A stretch of 64,000 nucleotides of DNA from Guyparkeria halophila (lineage in GTDB: Bacteria > Pseudomonadota > Gammaproteobacteria > Halothiobacillales > Halothiobacillaceae): NCBI RefSeq assembly GCF_034479635.1, contig NZ_CP140153.1:1805501-1869500 (forward strand), in the 5' to 3' direction. Under the pieces are notes generated by a model that was given only the letters and a program-made list of their open reading frames with translations, made no database searches and was not told the origin of the DNA. This document shows positions 17,715 to 30,051 of the stretch, piece by piece. The stretch's first letter is position 1. Every line of letters starts with the position of its first letter. Both the position numbers and the translations under genes were made by a program.

Positions 17715-18983
17715 TCAGTGACGCGTCTCGCCGTTGCCCAGCACGATGAACTTCTGCGAGGTCAGCCCCTCGAGCCCGACCGGGCCGCGGGCGTGGATCT
17801 TGTCGGTGGAGATGCCGATCTCCGCCCCCAGGCCGTATTCCATGCCGTCGGCAAAGCGGGTCGAGGCATTGACCATCACCGAGGCCGAGTCGACCTCGCG
17901 CAAAAAGCGCCGCGCACGGGTGTAGTTCTCGGTCACGATGCTGTCGGTGTGGTGCGACCCAAAGGTCTCGATGTGCTCGATCGCGGCATCCAGCCCGTCG
18001 ACCACGGCCACGGCGAGGATCGGGCCGAGGTACTCCTCGCCCCAGTCCGCCTCGGTTGCCACGGTCATCGAGGGCACGATGGAACGGGCGCGCTCGCAAC
18101 CGCGCAGCTCCACATCCAGCTCGTCGAAGCGCTTGGCCAGATCCGGCAGCACGGCCTCGGCCACCGCCTGGTCGACCAGCAGCGTCTCCATCGCGTTGCA
18201 GACGCCGTAGCGATGGGTCTTGGCGTTGACCGCGATCGCCTTGGCCTTGTCCAGATCCGCATCCGGATCGATGTAGACGTGGCAGACGCCATCGAGGTGC
18301 TTGATCACCGGCATGCGCGCCTCGCGGGAAACCAGTGCCACCAGGCCCTTGCCGCCACGCGGGATGATGACGTCGATCGCCTCGGGGCTGTGCAGCATGG
18401 CCGTGACCGCCTCGCGGTCAGTGGTCCCGACGATCTGCACGGTCTCGGTCGGCAGGCCGGCGGCCTCGAGCCCATCGCGGATGCAGGCGGCCAGCGCCTG
18501 GTTGCTGTGGATCGCCTCCGAACCGCCGCGCAGGATGGTGGCGTTACCCGACTTGAGGCACAGGGCGGCGGCATCGATGGTCACGTTGGGACGCGACTCG
18601 TAGATGATGCCGATCACGCCCAGCGGCACGCGCATGCGCCCGACCTGGATGCCCGAGGGACGGAATACCGTGTCGGTGATCTCGCCGACCGGGTCCGGCA
18701 GCGCGGCGATCTGGCGCACGCCCTCGGCCATCTTCTGGATGCCGGCGGCATCGAAGGCCAGCCGGTCGATCATCGCCTCGTCCAGCCCATTGGCACGCCC
18801 CGCCTCGAGGTCCTTTTTATTGGCCTCGATCAGCGTGCCGGTGTGCTCGACCAGCTGATCGGCGATCGCGAGCAGCGCCGAGTTCTTCGCGTTGGTGTCG
18901 ACACGGGAGAGCGCCCGCGCCGCCCGCCGGGCCGCCTGGCCCATCGCCTGGATGGTTTCGGTGACGTTGTTCTCGTTGGCCAT
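17715..18983 (-). CDS. proA: Glutamate-5-semialdehyde dehydrogenase (ProA)
   Basis: ProA reduces glutamyl-5-phosphate to glutamate semialdehyde with NADPH in proline synthesis. The 422-aa protein has [19 protein letters not shown] (about residue 105) and the catalytic-Cys region [15 protein letters not shown]. It ends in the typical [16 protein letters not shown] set the start at the ATG at 18983, which has AGGAGA about 10 bp upstream; the open frame extends further but without support. It lies downstream of holA with 86 bp between. proB is not in the window. Confidence 0.93.
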   Translation of the reverse strand: MANENNVTETIQAMGQAARRAARALSRVDTNAKNSALLAIADQLVEHTGTLIEANKKDLEAGRANGLDEAMIDRLAFDAAGIQKMAEGVRQIAALPDPVGEITDTVFRPSGIQVGRMRVPLGVIGIIYESRPNVTIDAAALCLKSGNATILRGGSEAIHSNQALAACIRDGLEAAGLPTETVQIVGTTDREAVTAMLHSPEAIDVIIPRGGKGLVALVSREARMPVIKHLDGVCHVYIDPDADLDKAKAIAVNAKTHRYGVCNAMETLLVDQAVAEAVLPDLAKRFDELDVELRGCERARSIVPSMTVATEADWGEEYLGPILAVAVVDGLDAAIEHIETFGSHHTDSIVTENYTRARRFLREVDSASVMVNASTRFADGMEYGLGAEIGISTDKIHARGPVGLEGLTSQKFIVLGNGETRH

Positions 18984-19069
18984 CGTCAAGAGTCTCCTGA
19001 TCATTGCCGGGGCCGGCAGTGCCCGCCCGTCATCGTTGTCTGTCGTGTGGAGTGGCCGGGTCGTCGGGG

Positions 19070-20095
19070 TCAGCGCCCCGGCCGGCTGGCATGCAGCATC
19101 ACCTGGTCGAGCAGCGCCCAGACGCGGGCGCCGCCGTCGGCGGCATTGCAGCCCTCGCCCAGCCCCTTGATGCAGCGATCGACCTCCGCGCAACCGGCCA
19201 GCAGGCGCTGCCAGTTACCCGGCGGCAACATGCGGGCGCGGGCCTGGTAGCGCCGGGCGAGAAAGGCCGGGATCCGGGTCTTCTTGAACCCGGCCTGGTC
19301 GTTGCCCGCCAGCGCCACCAGTGCCCGCAGGTCACGGGCGATCACCCAGAGGATCAGCAGCGGCTCGGTGCCCTCGGCGCGCAGGCGCGAGAGCAGGTAC
19401 AGGCCACGCTCACGGTCGGCATCAAGCACCGCATCGCTCAATGCGAAGGTATCGACTCGTGACTGGTTGGCCAAGCCCTGGGCGACGCGGGCGGCATCCA
19501 CCGGCCCCTCGAGGTCCATCAAGGCCAGTTTCTCGATCTCCTGGGCGGCGGCAAGCAGGTTTCCCTCCACGCGCCCGGCGATCAGCTCGGCCGCGTCCCG
19601 CTCGAGGCGCACGCCCTGCGCCGCGGCCCGCCGGGTGATCCAGACCGGCAGCTGCGCCAGCGGCACGTCGTTGAACCGCACCGCGAGCCCCGCGCCGGCC
19701 AGCGCCTTGAACCAGGCGCTTTTCTGCAACTGGTTGTCCAGGCGCGGCAGGCTCACGATCCAGACATCCGACTCACCGCCACCCTTGACCCGCTCGGCCA
19801 GCGTGCTCAGCGCCTTCGAGCCGACCCGTCCCGGCTTGCCACCCGGGATGCGCAAGTCGATGATCCGCTGGCTGGCGAACAGCGACAGGCTCGCGCCCTG
19901 GCTTTCCAGCGCGCCCCAGTCAAACTTGCCATCCACCTCGAAGCGCAGTCGCTCCTCGCAACCGGCCTCGCGGGCCTTGGCGACGATCGCATCCCGCGCC
20001 TCCTGGACCAGCAACGGCTGATCGCCGCCGATGACATAGAGGGATTCCAGGCCCCGGGCGAGACGCTGCTCGAATTCCTGCGGCTTGGCGAGCAC
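19070..20095 (-). CDS. holA: DNA polymerase III subunit delta (HolA)
   Basis: The delta subunit is the wrench of the clamp loader that opens the beta sliding clamp. The 341-aa protein has the family features [18 protein letters not shown] near residue 21 and a C-terminal helical collar domain with [14 protein letters not shown]. Length matches E. coli HolA (343). The start codon is GTG. It is 6 bp downstream of lptE, in the leuS-lptE-holA order shared by most gammaproteobacteria. Confidence 0.93.
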   Translation of the reverse strand: MLAKPQEFEQRLARGLESLYVIGGDQPLLVQEARDAIVAKAREAGCEERLRFEVDGKFDWGALESQGASLSLFASQRIIDLRIPGGKPGRVGSKALSTLAERVKGGGESDVWIVSLPRLDNQLQKSAWFKALAGAGLAVRFNDVPLAQLPVWITRRAAAQGVRLERDAAELIAGRVEGNLLAAAQEIEKLALMDLEGPVDAARVAQGLANQSRVDTFALSDAVLDADRERGLYLLSRLRAEGTEPLLILWVIARDLRALVALAGNDQAGFKKTRIPAFLARRYQARARMLPPGNWQRLLAGCAEVDRCIKGLGEGCNAADGGARVWALLDQVMLHASRPGR

Positions 20096-20101
20096 GAGGG
20101 C

Positions 20102-20688
20102 TCAGCGACCGTCGCCGGGCGCGATCAGGGTGTCCGGGTCGATCGGCGCGAGCAGGCGGTAGAACAGCAGTTGCCCCACCAGTTCGCCCAGCTCGCGACG
20201 AATCTGCCCCTCGTTGCTCGACGAGGCGATCACACCCCTCGGATCGTAGTTGTAGTTGCGCGCCTGGCTGATCTTGCGACTGGGCGTACGCGCGCCATCG
20301 GGCAGCTCGATGTGATAACGCAGTTCGTGCAGCAACTCGTACTGGCGCACATTGGCGCTCGGATCGACCACCGAGGCACGCTCCTCGACCGAATCGCTCT
20401 CGACCACCAGTCGGGCCGTGGCGTCACGCCGGTCGTCGACCAGCACCGCCTTCGACTTGTCGATCTCGGCCGCCAGCGTGCGATAGACCGGGCTGGATTT
20501 CGACAGCCCCGAGACATGCACCCGCTCGAAGGTCGGGTCGACCTCGGCCACGCCACGCAACTGGTAGCCGCAGCCCGAGGTGACCAGCGTGGTCGCCGCC
20601 AACGCCATGGCCAGCCCCATGAAAAAGGCACGGGAAACGGCACGCATGCCGATGTGCGAGCGGGTCATCCTAGCCCGGGTCGTATCCA

Positions 20689-20689
<1 letters not shown>
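20102..20689 (-). CDS. lptE: LPS-assembly lipoprotein LptE
   Basis: LptE plugs the LptD barrel and helps insert lipopolysaccharide in the outer membrane. The protein has a signal peptide with the lipobox VTSGC and lipidated Cys40, followed by GYQLRG, the usual LptE opening. The ATG at 20689 shares one base with the leuS stop (TAATG); ATGs at 20668 and 20647 would give shorter, more typical signal peptides, so the exact start is uncertain. The mature part is normal length. Confidence 0.9.
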
Positions 20690-23175
<2,486 letters not shown>

Positions 23176-23338
23176 CTACCTTGGTTTTGAGCGTCTGCCC
23201 GGGCGACGGGACCGCGATCCCCGGGAACACGTTGCGTTCGTGACCGAACTTCGGCCACGATGAAGTGAACGAATTCAATGGCAGCGCCCCCGGCGCGGCG
23301 TCGGGGCTCTCCACGACAGCGCTACCGGGGGCTGAATA

Positions 23339-23606
23339 GGGAAGATCTGCTCGAATCCGATGCCACTCTGGCTTGGCGAGTCGTTCGTGATCAAGACGCG
23401 GTGTCGCCGGCGTGCCGGTGGCCACGTCAAGACATCGCAACGCGGAGCACGGGCGACTCGCCAAGCCCCGCAGGGCGAGCCTTGAGCAGGGCATCTGCTG
23501 CGTTGTCGTCCTTGGAAAGGGAATCGCCCTTCCACGGCGGACGAGCGCCTTGCATCTGCCCGGCTCAAGGCACGCAGAGCGGTATCGGATTCGTGCAGAC
23601 CTTCCC
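23339..23606. repeat. Nested inverted-repeat element upstream of leuS
   Basis: The outer arms, 23339-23370 and 23575-23606, are inverted copies matching at 28 of 32 positions. An inner, more diverged pair (about 23479-23511 and 23540-23572) also faces inward. Coding frames across it are low-complexity and lack known domains. It looks like a MITE or other palindromic repeat. The remainder of the 547-bp gap between leuS and the zinc-ribbon gene shows no gene; the leuS promoter must lie here but I cannot place it. Confidence 0.6.
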
Positions 23607-23710
23607 TAGCGCACTAGAATACCGAAAGGAGCCCCCCCCTGCACGACTCGGCAAGCATGACGCCGACCCGGGCGTGGCCCATCCAGCCGGCAAGACGGAG
23701 ACCAGAGCGA

Positions 23711-24220
23711 ATGACCCACAACCAGCACGAGCACAGCGAGACCTTTGATGCCCTGCGACACGGCTACTACCAGTTGCTCGAAAGGATCTATGCCCGCCTG
23801 CTCGACGAACCCGAGAACCGCCCCGCCGACCGGGCTCGCATCGCTCAGCTGGCCGAGGAGGAAGCGGCCGGGCTCGACACGCCCGATTTCCGCCACGAGA
23901 TCGTCGAGGCGGTAAAAGACGACCTGGAACACACCCGCGAAAGCCTCGCCTCCGAGGGGGAGAGCATCCGTGACACCCTGCGTGACTGGGCCGGCGACAT
24001 CGGCGCCAAACTGCTGTCGATTGCCGATCACACCGACGTGACCCTCGAGCAGATCCGCAACGAGGCGGAGCGCACCCGCCCGCGCGAGTGGGTGGCCGGC
24101 CACGCCACCAGCCCGAAGCGGCTCAAGTGCACCAGCTGCGGCGAGATCCTGCACCACGAGACCTTCGGCCCGGTGCCGAGCTGCCCCAACTGTGGCGGCA
24201 AGTCCTTCCGTCGCGCCTGA
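23711..24220 (+). CDS. Zinc ribbon-containing protein (DUF1451, YbeL-like)
   Basis: This 169-aa protein has a long helical N-terminal region (residues 5-125) and a C-terminal zinc ribbon: LKCTSCGEILHH and VPSCPNCGGKSF supply the two CxxC pairs. The layout matches E. coli YbeL and the DUF1451 family, of unknown function. I start it at the ATG at 23711 with GGAG 10 bp upstream rather than the ATG at 23657. It converges with the YjdF-like gene after 31 bp. Confidence 0.8.
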   Translation: MTHNQHEHSETFDALRHGYYQLLERIYARLLDEPENRPADRARIAQLAEEEAAGLDTPDFRHEIVEAVKDDLEHTRESLASEGESIRDTLRDWAGDIGAKLLSIADHTDVTLEQIRNEAERTRPREWVAGHATSPKRLKCTSCGEILHHETFGPVPSCPNCGGKSFRRA

Positions 24221-24251
24221 CCACTACCCCGCCTGGGCCCCGCAATGGGGC

Positions 24252-24914
24252 TCAGCGTCGGCTGAACAACCGCGGGTTGGCGTCAAGAAACGCCGCGATC
24301 CACTGCTCGAGAAACGATTTCCCCGCCGCCACCCTGAGATAGCCGTAACCCAGCACGGTAATCACCGCGGCCCCGACCGTATCGACCACCAGATCCATCA
24401 TCGTGTCCGTCAACCCCGACGGGTCGTCGAGCATCGCTTTCTGCATGTTGGTGCCCACGATCTGGTCCATGGCGAACTCGAATATTTCCCAGAGCGCCCC
24501 CACCCCGACGGCGAACATGAAAGCGAAAAACGCCACGAACCCGGGGGTCATGTGAAACCGAAGGTTCTTCTTCTCGTTCAGGATGTAGACCAGCAGGAAA
24601 CCGAAGATCCCGAGCAGGAACCCGGAAGCCGTGTGCAGCACCAGATCCCACCACCAGAAACGGGTGTAGTAACCCTGCACTTCGCCCAGAAACAACGAGG
24701 CGAAGATGAACCCCGTGGCCAGCAGCTTGAACTCCGAGGGGATGAACACCTCGAAGCGCTTGAACATCAGCACCGGCGCCACGGTCAGCAGCAGGATGAG
24801 GACCGTCATGGCAGCGATCAGCCAAAGGCCTTCCCAGAGGGCAAAGGCCAGTTCGGCCAGCATGATCACCTGGATGATCAACGTGACGCGTTGGTGGATT
24901 CGTCGTCGCTGCAT
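24252..24914 (-). CDS. DUF2238 (YjdF-like) inner membrane protein
   Basis: A 220-aa protein with about six membrane helices. It contains the DUF2238 blocks YTRFWWWDLVLHTASGF and ALWEIFEFAMDQIVG, followed by DTMMDLVVDTVGA, typical of E. coli YjdF. Conserved His, Glu and Asp residues within helices suggest a catalytic or metal site, but no activity is established for the family. AAGGAG precedes the ATG by 5 bp. The 174 bp behind it show no gene. Confidence 0.8.
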   Translation of the reverse strand: MQRRRIHQRVTLIIQVIMLAELAFALWEGLWLIAAMTVLILLLTVAPVLMFKRFEVFIPSEFKLLATGFIFASLFLGEVQGYYTRFWWWDLVLHTASGFLLGIFGFLLVYILNEKKNLRFHMTPGFVAFFAFMFAVGVGALWEIFEFAMDQIVGTNMQKAMLDDPSGLTDTMMDLVVDTVGAAVITVLGYGYLRVAAGKSFLEQWIAAFLDANPRLFSRR

Positions 24915-25088
24915 ACGCTCCTTGGGACGTTATGACCGATCAGGCCGACGGAGCGATTCGATCCACCGATCCCGCACACCAGGCACCGTCACGATTGGAA
25001 TCAAAGCCGTTTTCGGGCACGCAGGGGCGCCAATCGAACACACCCCGACGGTGGGGAGCGGCGAGGCGGCACCCGGATAAACCCCGCC

Positions 25089-25580
25089 TCACGCCGCCTG
25101 GATCGAGGCAATCTCGAGCCAAAACGGCCCGGCGCGACGATCCGCCAGCAGGAAGCCCAACCGATCGATCCGCTCGGGCGACAAGCGTGGCGCCTCGGGC
25201 ACCGCATGTCCTCGTCGTACTGCCTCGAACGCCCGCCAAGCCAGGCGGACATCCAGCCATTGACCGGCAATCGTGTCGAACCCTGCCGCATAGGAAACCC
25301 CGGGTGCCGTCTCGTCCATACCGACCCGGCATTGATAGCGCCGGCCGTCGCCACGAACCCGAATGGCCATCCCGCCGCTGTCCGCCAGCACGCCCGGAGA
25401 TACCGCTCGCCGCACGGAGGCAAACCCGCCACCATGCTCGAGCGACAGCTCGCCGCTGAACACGCCGTTCCCGGCGTCGAAATGAAACGCACCGGCAGAC
25501 ACGCCGCCCATCACCCCATCGTTGACGGCATGCCAGTGAGCCGATTCGGCAGGATCGAGGAAACTTGTCGTGGATGTCAT
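25089..25580 (-). CDS. CIA30 family protein
   Basis: A 163-aa beta-sandwich protein of the CIA30 family (named for a mitochondrial complex I assembly factor). It shows WHAVNDGVMGGVSAG near residue 15 and LSLEHGGGFASVRR, both family hallmarks, and ends with FLLADRRAGPFWLEIASI. Bacterial CIA30 proteins are mostly of unknown role; a carbohydrate-binding-like fold is often noted. No complex I genes are nearby. It is divergent from the secreted protein at 25649. Confidence 0.8.
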   Translation of the reverse strand: MTSTTSFLDPAESAHWHAVNDGVMGGVSAGAFHFDAGNGVFSGELSLEHGGGFASVRRAVSPGVLADSGGMAIRVRGDGRRYQCRVGMDETAPGVSYAAGFDTIAGQWLDVRLAWRAFEAVRRGHAVPEAPRLSPERIDRLGFLLADRRAGPFWLEIASIQAA

Positions 25581-25648
25581 TGGACTAACCTAGATCACCG
25601 ATGGAACAGCCGCACACCGATCCGAACGGAAAAACGAGGAGGTGCACC

Positions 25649-26143
25649 ATGCCGAGAACAACCGTTGCCTTGAGTCTCGCCCTGGCACTGCCACTGATCA
25701 CACAGACCGCCTGGGCGGTCGATGACGAGCCGTGGAAGAAGCCCGGCTGGGAACCGATCACCGAACAGGAACGCCAACCGGCCAGCCCCGACGAGGTAGC
25801 AAGCAGCGCCGTCGACGTCCGTGAGCATGAGGGGATCCGTTACCTCACCGGTGGCCTGGGTGCCGGTGAGCGCGCCTGGCTCGAGCAGCACGGATCGTCC
25901 TATCCGGTGGCCCTGCAGTTCTCGAAGGGCGATCGTGGCGCGTTCGTCTCGTCGGTGGACGTGACCATCCGGGCCACCGACAGCGAGGCACGATTCGAGG
26001 CCACGACGGACGGGCCGATGATCTACATCGACCTGCCGCCGGGCCGTTACAATGCCTCGGCCAACTATCAGGGACACGACCGCGATTTCAGCCTGCAGGT
26101 TCCCGCCAGTGGTCAGACCCGCCACTCGGTCAATTTCCCCTGA
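25649..26143 (+). CDS. Secreted protein of unknown function
   Basis: A 164-aa protein with a signal peptide (residues 1-23, cleavage after AWA). The mature part starts DDEPWKKPGWEP and ends in a beta-rich half in which YIDLPPGRYNASANYQG resembles the Pro-Gly-x-Tyr turns of carboxypeptidase-regulatory-like beta sandwiches. No family is confidently recognised. GAGGAGGT lies 5 bp before the ATG, so expression is likely good. A terminator follows at 26191. Confidence 0.7.
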   Translation: MPRTTVALSLALALPLITQTAWAVDDEPWKKPGWEPITEQERQPASPDEVASSAVDVREHEGIRYLTGGLGAGERAWLEQHGSSYPVALQFSKGDRGAFVSSVDVTIRATDSEARFEATTDGPMIYIDLPPGRYNASANYQGHDRDFSLQVPASGQTRHSVNFP

Positions 26144-26190
26144 GATTCCCGCCCCATGGCCGGCCCATGGGCGGCAAGTCAAGCCAAACG

Positions 26191-26228
26191 AAAAAATCCC
26201 GGGCCGCTGCCGCGAACCCGGGATTTTT
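26191..26228. terminator. Bidirectional intrinsic terminator
   Basis: AAAAAATCCCGGG and CCCGGGATTTTT form a strong stem with a T-run on both strands. It can end the secreted-protein gene on the plus strand and the tRNA-Ala transcript on the minus strand. Confidence 0.85.
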
Positions 26229-26236
26229 CTGATATT

Positions 26237-26312
26237 TGGTGGAGCCAGGCGGGATCGAACCGCCGACCTCCTGCGTGCCACGCAGGCGCTCTCCCAGCTG
26301 AGCTATGGCCCC
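26237..26312 (-). tRNA. tRNA-Ala (anticodon GGC)
   Basis: The minus strand gives a complete 76-nt cloverleaf from GGGGCCA to an encoded CCA. The D arm is GCTCAGCTGGGAGAGC, the anticodon loop GTGGCAC sits between CCTGC and GCAGG, and the T loop is GGTTCGATCCC. The anticodon is GGC, which reads GCC and GCU alanine codons. The gene stands alone, outside an rRNA operon. Confidence 0.97.
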
Positions 26313-26548
26313 TCGTACCTGAGGAATGCGCGCATTGTACCGGCACAACGGAGCCTGTCAACACCCTGTCACCCGGATTTGCGCGGATCACGACAAGCCC
26401 CTGAATCCTCGTCGAGGCGAACGCAGAGGATCAGGGAAATGCCGCCCACGCCGAGCAAGGCGTCGGGATTTTGGTTACATTACGGCCAATCGATCGGGCA
26501 GCCCATTTCACCTGCCCGCCCCACCCCTTCTAACCGACGAGGTATCAC

Positions 26549-27046
26549 ATGACGTCGAGCAACACCCCGAGCGTCTTGTTCGTTTGCATGGGCAATATCT
26601 GCCGCTCGCCTACTGCCCACGCCGTGTTCGAGCGACTGGTCGAGCAGGCCGAGCTGGCCGAGCGCATCCGGATCGATTCGGCGGGCACCCACGCGTTCCA
26701 CGTCGGCAACCCGCCAGACGAGCGCGCCATGCGTGCCGCGATCGCTCGCCAATATCGCATGGACCACCTGACCGCCCGTCAGGTCACTGCCGAGGACATC
26801 GCCGAACACGACTACGTGCTCGCCATGGATCTGGCCAACCTCGAGATCCTGCAGTCCCTCGCTGACGAGGCACTGCGTGAAAAGCCGCAGCTGTTCATGA
26901 GCTACGCCCCGGACTACGGCCTCGATGAGGTGCCGGATCCGTATTACGGCGGAGGCAACGGCTTCGAGCAGGTGCTCGACATGGTCGAGGCGGCCGCGGG
27001 CAACCTGCTCGAGGACGTCCGCCGCCGTCACCTGAATCAGACCTGA
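26549..27046 (+). CDS. Low molecular weight protein-tyrosine phosphatase
   Basis: A 165-aa LMW-PTP with the signature loop VLFVCMGNICRSPTAH, giving nucleophile Cys13 and Arg19, and the general-acid Asp in VPDPYYGG. These enzymes dephosphorylate tyrosine residues, often of exopolysaccharide kinases; no such kinase is in the window, so the target is unknown. A CGAGG site lies 6 bp before the ATG. It converges with rne, and a shared terminator lies between them. The 236 bp between the tRNA and this gene hold only its promoter region. Confidence 0.93.
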   Translation: MTSSNTPSVLFVCMGNICRSPTAHAVFERLVEQAELAERIRIDSAGTHAFHVGNPPDERAMRAAIARQYRMDHLTARQVTAEDIAEHDYVLAMDLANLEILQSLADEALREKPQLFMSYAPDYGLDEVPDPYYGGGNGFEQVLDMVEAAAGNLLEDVRRRHLNQT

Positions 27047-27100
27047 CACGCCCCTCGCCGCGCCGCACGCGCTCCTCCCACTCGAGCAGGAGGGCGCCGC

Positions 27101-27140
27101 AAAAGAAAACGCCCCGCATCAAGCGGGGCGTTCTTGTTTC
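27101..27140. terminator. Bidirectional terminator between LMW-PTP gene and rne
   Basis: A 10-bp perfect stem (AACGCCCCGC / GCGGGGCGTT) with a 5-nt loop is flanked by A-rich and T-rich sequence, so it can act for both convergent genes. Confidence 0.85.
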
Positions 27141-27159
27141 CGAGGCGACGACGAGTCGA

Positions 27160-30051
27160 TCAGCGCTCGCGCTTTTCCTCGTCGCTCGACGAGGCGCCAT
27201 CGGTCGGCTGCTCGGCCATCCCGGCCTCTTGGGCCTCTTGGGCCTTGGGCGTCTTGGCCTCGGCCACCGAGCTTTCCTCGCCTTGATCGGGCGCGGATTC
27301 CGCCTGCGTGGCCTCGGCGCCCTGGGACGGCTCGGCCGGCTTGGGCTCGGCCTTTGCCTCCGCAACGTCTGCCGATGAGGCCGGCTCGGCAGCCGCAGTC
27401 GGCTTGGCTTCGGCTTCAACCGACTCCTCGCGAGAGGGAGTCGACTCGGCGGCCTTCGGTGCCTCGACCGGGGTATCCGCTTGTGCCGGCGGCGTTTCCG
27501 AAACCGTTTCGTTGGCCATTTCCGGGGCCTTCGCTTCCGGCTGGCTCGCGGTGCCCGCGTCGGTCACGTTCTCGGCAGCCACGGCGGAGCCTGCATTGCT
27601 GGGCTCGGACTTGGATGCAGCGGCCTTGGCGGTCGCAGCGTCACTCGCCTTGACCAACCGATCGCTGGCCTCCAGTCGAACGGCGGCGTTGGGCGGCAAT
27701 TCCTCGGCCACGCCCTTCTTCTTCGCGACGTCCAGCGGCAGGCTCTTGCCTTCGCTGATCGGGGCGGCCAGTTGCTGCTCGACCATCTGCCGTTCGCGCT
27801 CGCCCAGCGGCGGCGGGGTCCGCGGCTCGCTCTTCGGGCCACGGTCACCGCGACCCTTGTTACCGGAGCCACCCGAGCCACCCGGGCCACCCGGGCCACC
27901 CGGGCCACCACGGCCGGACTGGCCACCGTCCTTCTTGCGCTGGCCGTCGGTCGGCGGCTTGCCGCGGGTCGGCTCGGCCTTGGCCTCGGCCGGCTGCTGC
28001 TCGTTCTTCTGCTCGTTCTTCTGGCCAGTGTCCTGCGGCGCCGCGTTGCCACCGTTGCCGCGACGACCGCGACCGCGACGACGTCGGTTACCCGACTTGC
28101 CCTTGCCCTGACCCTTGTCCTTGTCCTGGGAGTCGTCACGGGCGGCAGACTTGGGCTTCTCGCCCCCTTGATCGCCGGACTGGCGGCGACCGCCGCCCTT
28201 GCGACCGGAGCGATCACCGGCTTTCTCGCTGCCCTTGCCAGCGCCCTTGCCCTTGTCCTTGTCCTTCCGTGAACCGGCCTCGGCTCCTTCGTCCTCGTCG
28301 GCACGGCTGCCGAAGAGCTGACCCACGACGCGACGCAGCAGGGAAACCGCCCCGTTCGCGATCGGGCGCGGCGGTGCACTTTCAGCAGCCGGGGTGGCCG
28401 CGGCAGCCGGCGCGGGCTCGGCCGCCTTTGCCGGCTTTTCCGCGGCCGGCTGGGCCGCCCGTGGAATGGTCTGGACCGCGGCCTTCTCGGCCTGGCGATG
28501 ACGCGGCTCCGGCGACGGGGTCTCGACGGTCAGCGGCTCGATCATCTGCTGCACGTCGCGAGCGCGCGCCTCGTTGTCGTCGGCACGCACACGCTCGATT
28601 TCGTAGTGCGGCGTCTCGAGGTTGATGTTCGGGATCAGCAGCAGGTCGACGTTGTTCGACTGCTCGATCTCGTTGATCTGGTCACGCTTCTCGTTGAGGA
28701 GATAGGTGGCTACATCGATCGGCACCTGCGCGATCACGCGACCGGTGTTGTCCTTCATCGCCTCGTCGACCAGCAGGCGCAGGATGGCGAGCGACAGCGA
28801 CTCGACCGAGCGGATCACGCCCTGGCCGTTGCAGCGCGGGCACATGTGCTGGCTGGATTCCTCCAGCGAGGCACGCAGGCGCTGGCGCGACATCTCCAGC
28901 AGGCCGAAGCGCGAAATGCGGCTGGTCTGCACGCGGGCGCGGTCGTACTTGAGCGAATCGCGCAGGCGGTTTTCCACCTCGCGCTGGTGCTTGGAAGAGC
29001 CCATGTCGATGAAATCGATCACGATCAAGCCGCCCAGATCCCGCAGCCGCAGCTGACGTGCGATCTCCTCGGCCGCCTCCAGGTTGGTGTTGAAGGCGGT
29101 GTCCTCGATGTCCTGGCCCTTGGTGTTGCGCCCGGAGTTGATGTCGACCGCGGTCATCGCCTCGGCGACGTCGAACACCAGCTCGCCACCCGAGGGCAGC
29201 GTGACGTTGCGCTGGTAGGCAGACTCGATCTGCGCCTCGATCTGATAGCGCGAGAACAGCGGGGTCGGGTCGTCGTAGAGCTTGATCTTCTCGGCGACCT
29301 TGGGCGTGACCATCTGGACGAAATCCATCGCCTGCTGGTAGATGGTCGGCTCGTCGATCAGGATCTCGCCGATGTCGTTGCGCATGTAGTCGCGCAGCGC
29401 CCGGATGATGAGATTGCTTTCCTGGTAGATCAGGAAGGGGGCCTGCCGGCTCTCGGCCGCCTCGTGGATCGCGCTCCAGACCTGGACGAGATAGTCGAGG
29501 TCCCACTGGAGTTCCTCGACGTCGCGACCGACACCGGCGGTGCGCACGATCAGGCCCATGCCCGCCGGCACGTTCAGCTGTGCCAGCGCGGCCTTGATCT
29601 CGGCGCGGTCATCGCCTTCGATGCGGCGCGAGACACCGCCGGCCTTGGGGTTGTTGGGCATGACCACCAGGTAGCGCCCGGCCAGGCTGACCAGCGTGGT
29701 CAGGGCCGCGCCCTTGTTGCCACGCTCTTCCTTTTCAACCTGGACGATCAGTTCCTGACCTTCCTTGAGCGCGTCCTTGATGATCGGACGACCCTTGTCG
29801 TCGACCGCCTTGGGGTCGAAATACTCGGGCGAGATCTCCTTGAAGGGCAGAAACCCGTGGCGATTGGCGCCGTAATTGACGAACACGGCCTCGAGGCTGG
29901 GCTCGATGCGCGTGATGGTGGCCTTGTAGATGTTGGCCTTCTTTTGCTCCCGGGACGGGGTCTCTATGTCAATGTCATAGAGGCGTTGCCCGTCTACGAG
30001 CGCAACGCGGATCTCCTCGGAGTGCGTTGCGTTGATCAGCATTCGTTTCAT
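27160..30051 (-). CDS. rne: Ribonuclease E
   Basis: RNase E is the main endoribonuclease of mRNA decay and organises the degradosome. The 963-aa protein has an S1 domain (about residues 35-125), a catalytic core with [20 protein letters not shown], and the zinc-link CPRCNGQG near residue 405. The C-terminal half is a disordered scaffold: a Lys/Arg/Gly-rich stretch (about 575-745) with a [11 protein letters not shown] run, then an Ala/Glu/Pro-rich acidic tail. It is a little shorter than E. coli RNase E (1061). It is divergent from rluC with a 503-bp spacer, as in many gammaproteobacteria. Confidence 0.95.
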   Translation of the reverse strand: MKRMLINATHSEEIRVALVDGQRLYDIDIETPSREQKKANIYKATITRIEPSLEAVFVNYGANRHGFLPFKEISPEYFDPKAVDDKGRPIIKDALKEGQELIVQVEKEERGNKGAALTTLVSLAGRYLVVMPNNPKAGGVSRRIEGDDRAEIKAALAQLNVPAGMGLIVRTAGVGRDVEELQWDLDYLVQVWSAIHEAAESRQAPFLIYQESNLIIRALRDYMRNDIGEILIDEPTIYQQAMDFVQMVTPKVAEKIKLYDDPTPLFSRYQIEAQIESAYQRNVTLPSGGELVFDVAEAMTAVDINSGRNTKGQDIEDTAFNTNLEAAEEIARQLRLRDLGGLIVIDFIDMGSSKHQREVENRLRDSLKYDRARVQTSRISRFGLLEMSRQRLRASLEESSQHMCPRCNGQGVIRSVESLSLAILRLLVDEAMKDNTGRVIAQVPIDVATYLLNEKRDQINEIEQSNNVDLLLIPNINLETPHYEIERVRADDNEARARDVQQMIEPLTVETPSPEPRHRQAEKAAVQTIPRAAQPAAEKPAKAAEPAPAAAATPAAESAPPRPIANGAVSLLRRVVGQLFGSRADEDEGAEAGSRKDKDKGKGAGKGSEKAGDRSGRKGGGRRQSGDQGGEKPKSAARDDSQDKDKGQGKGKSGNRRRRGRGRRGNGGNAAPQDTGQKNEQKNEQQPAEAKAEPTRGKPPTDGQRKKDGGQSGRGGPGGPGGPGGSGGSGNKGRGDRGPKSEPRTPPPLGERERQMVEQQLAAPISEGKSLPLDVAKKKGVAEELPPNAAVRLEASDRLVKASDAATAKAAASKSEPSNAGSAVAAENVTDAGTASQPEAKAPEMANETVSETPPAQADTPVEAPKAAESTPSREESVEAEAKPTAAAEPASSADVAEAKAEPKPAEPSQGAEATQAESAPDQGEESSVAEAKTPKAQEAQEAGMAEQPTDGASSSDEEKRER
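27843..27915 (-). repeat. 9-bp tandem repeat in rne encoding a GGP run
   Basis: Several near-identical CCACCCGGG units encode Gly-Gly-Pro/Ser repeats in the RNase E scaffold. The period is a multiple of three, so length changes would stay in frame. Confidence 0.7.

Noticed and set aside
23278-23748. A 156-codon plus-strand frame over the leuS upstream gap
   Set aside because: It crosses the inverted repeat and shows no domain; both strands give similar low-complexity peptides.
27843-27915. The short tandem repeat as a CRISPR-like or regulatory array
   Set aside because: The units are contiguous, 9 bp, in frame within rne and explained by the GGP-coding tract.
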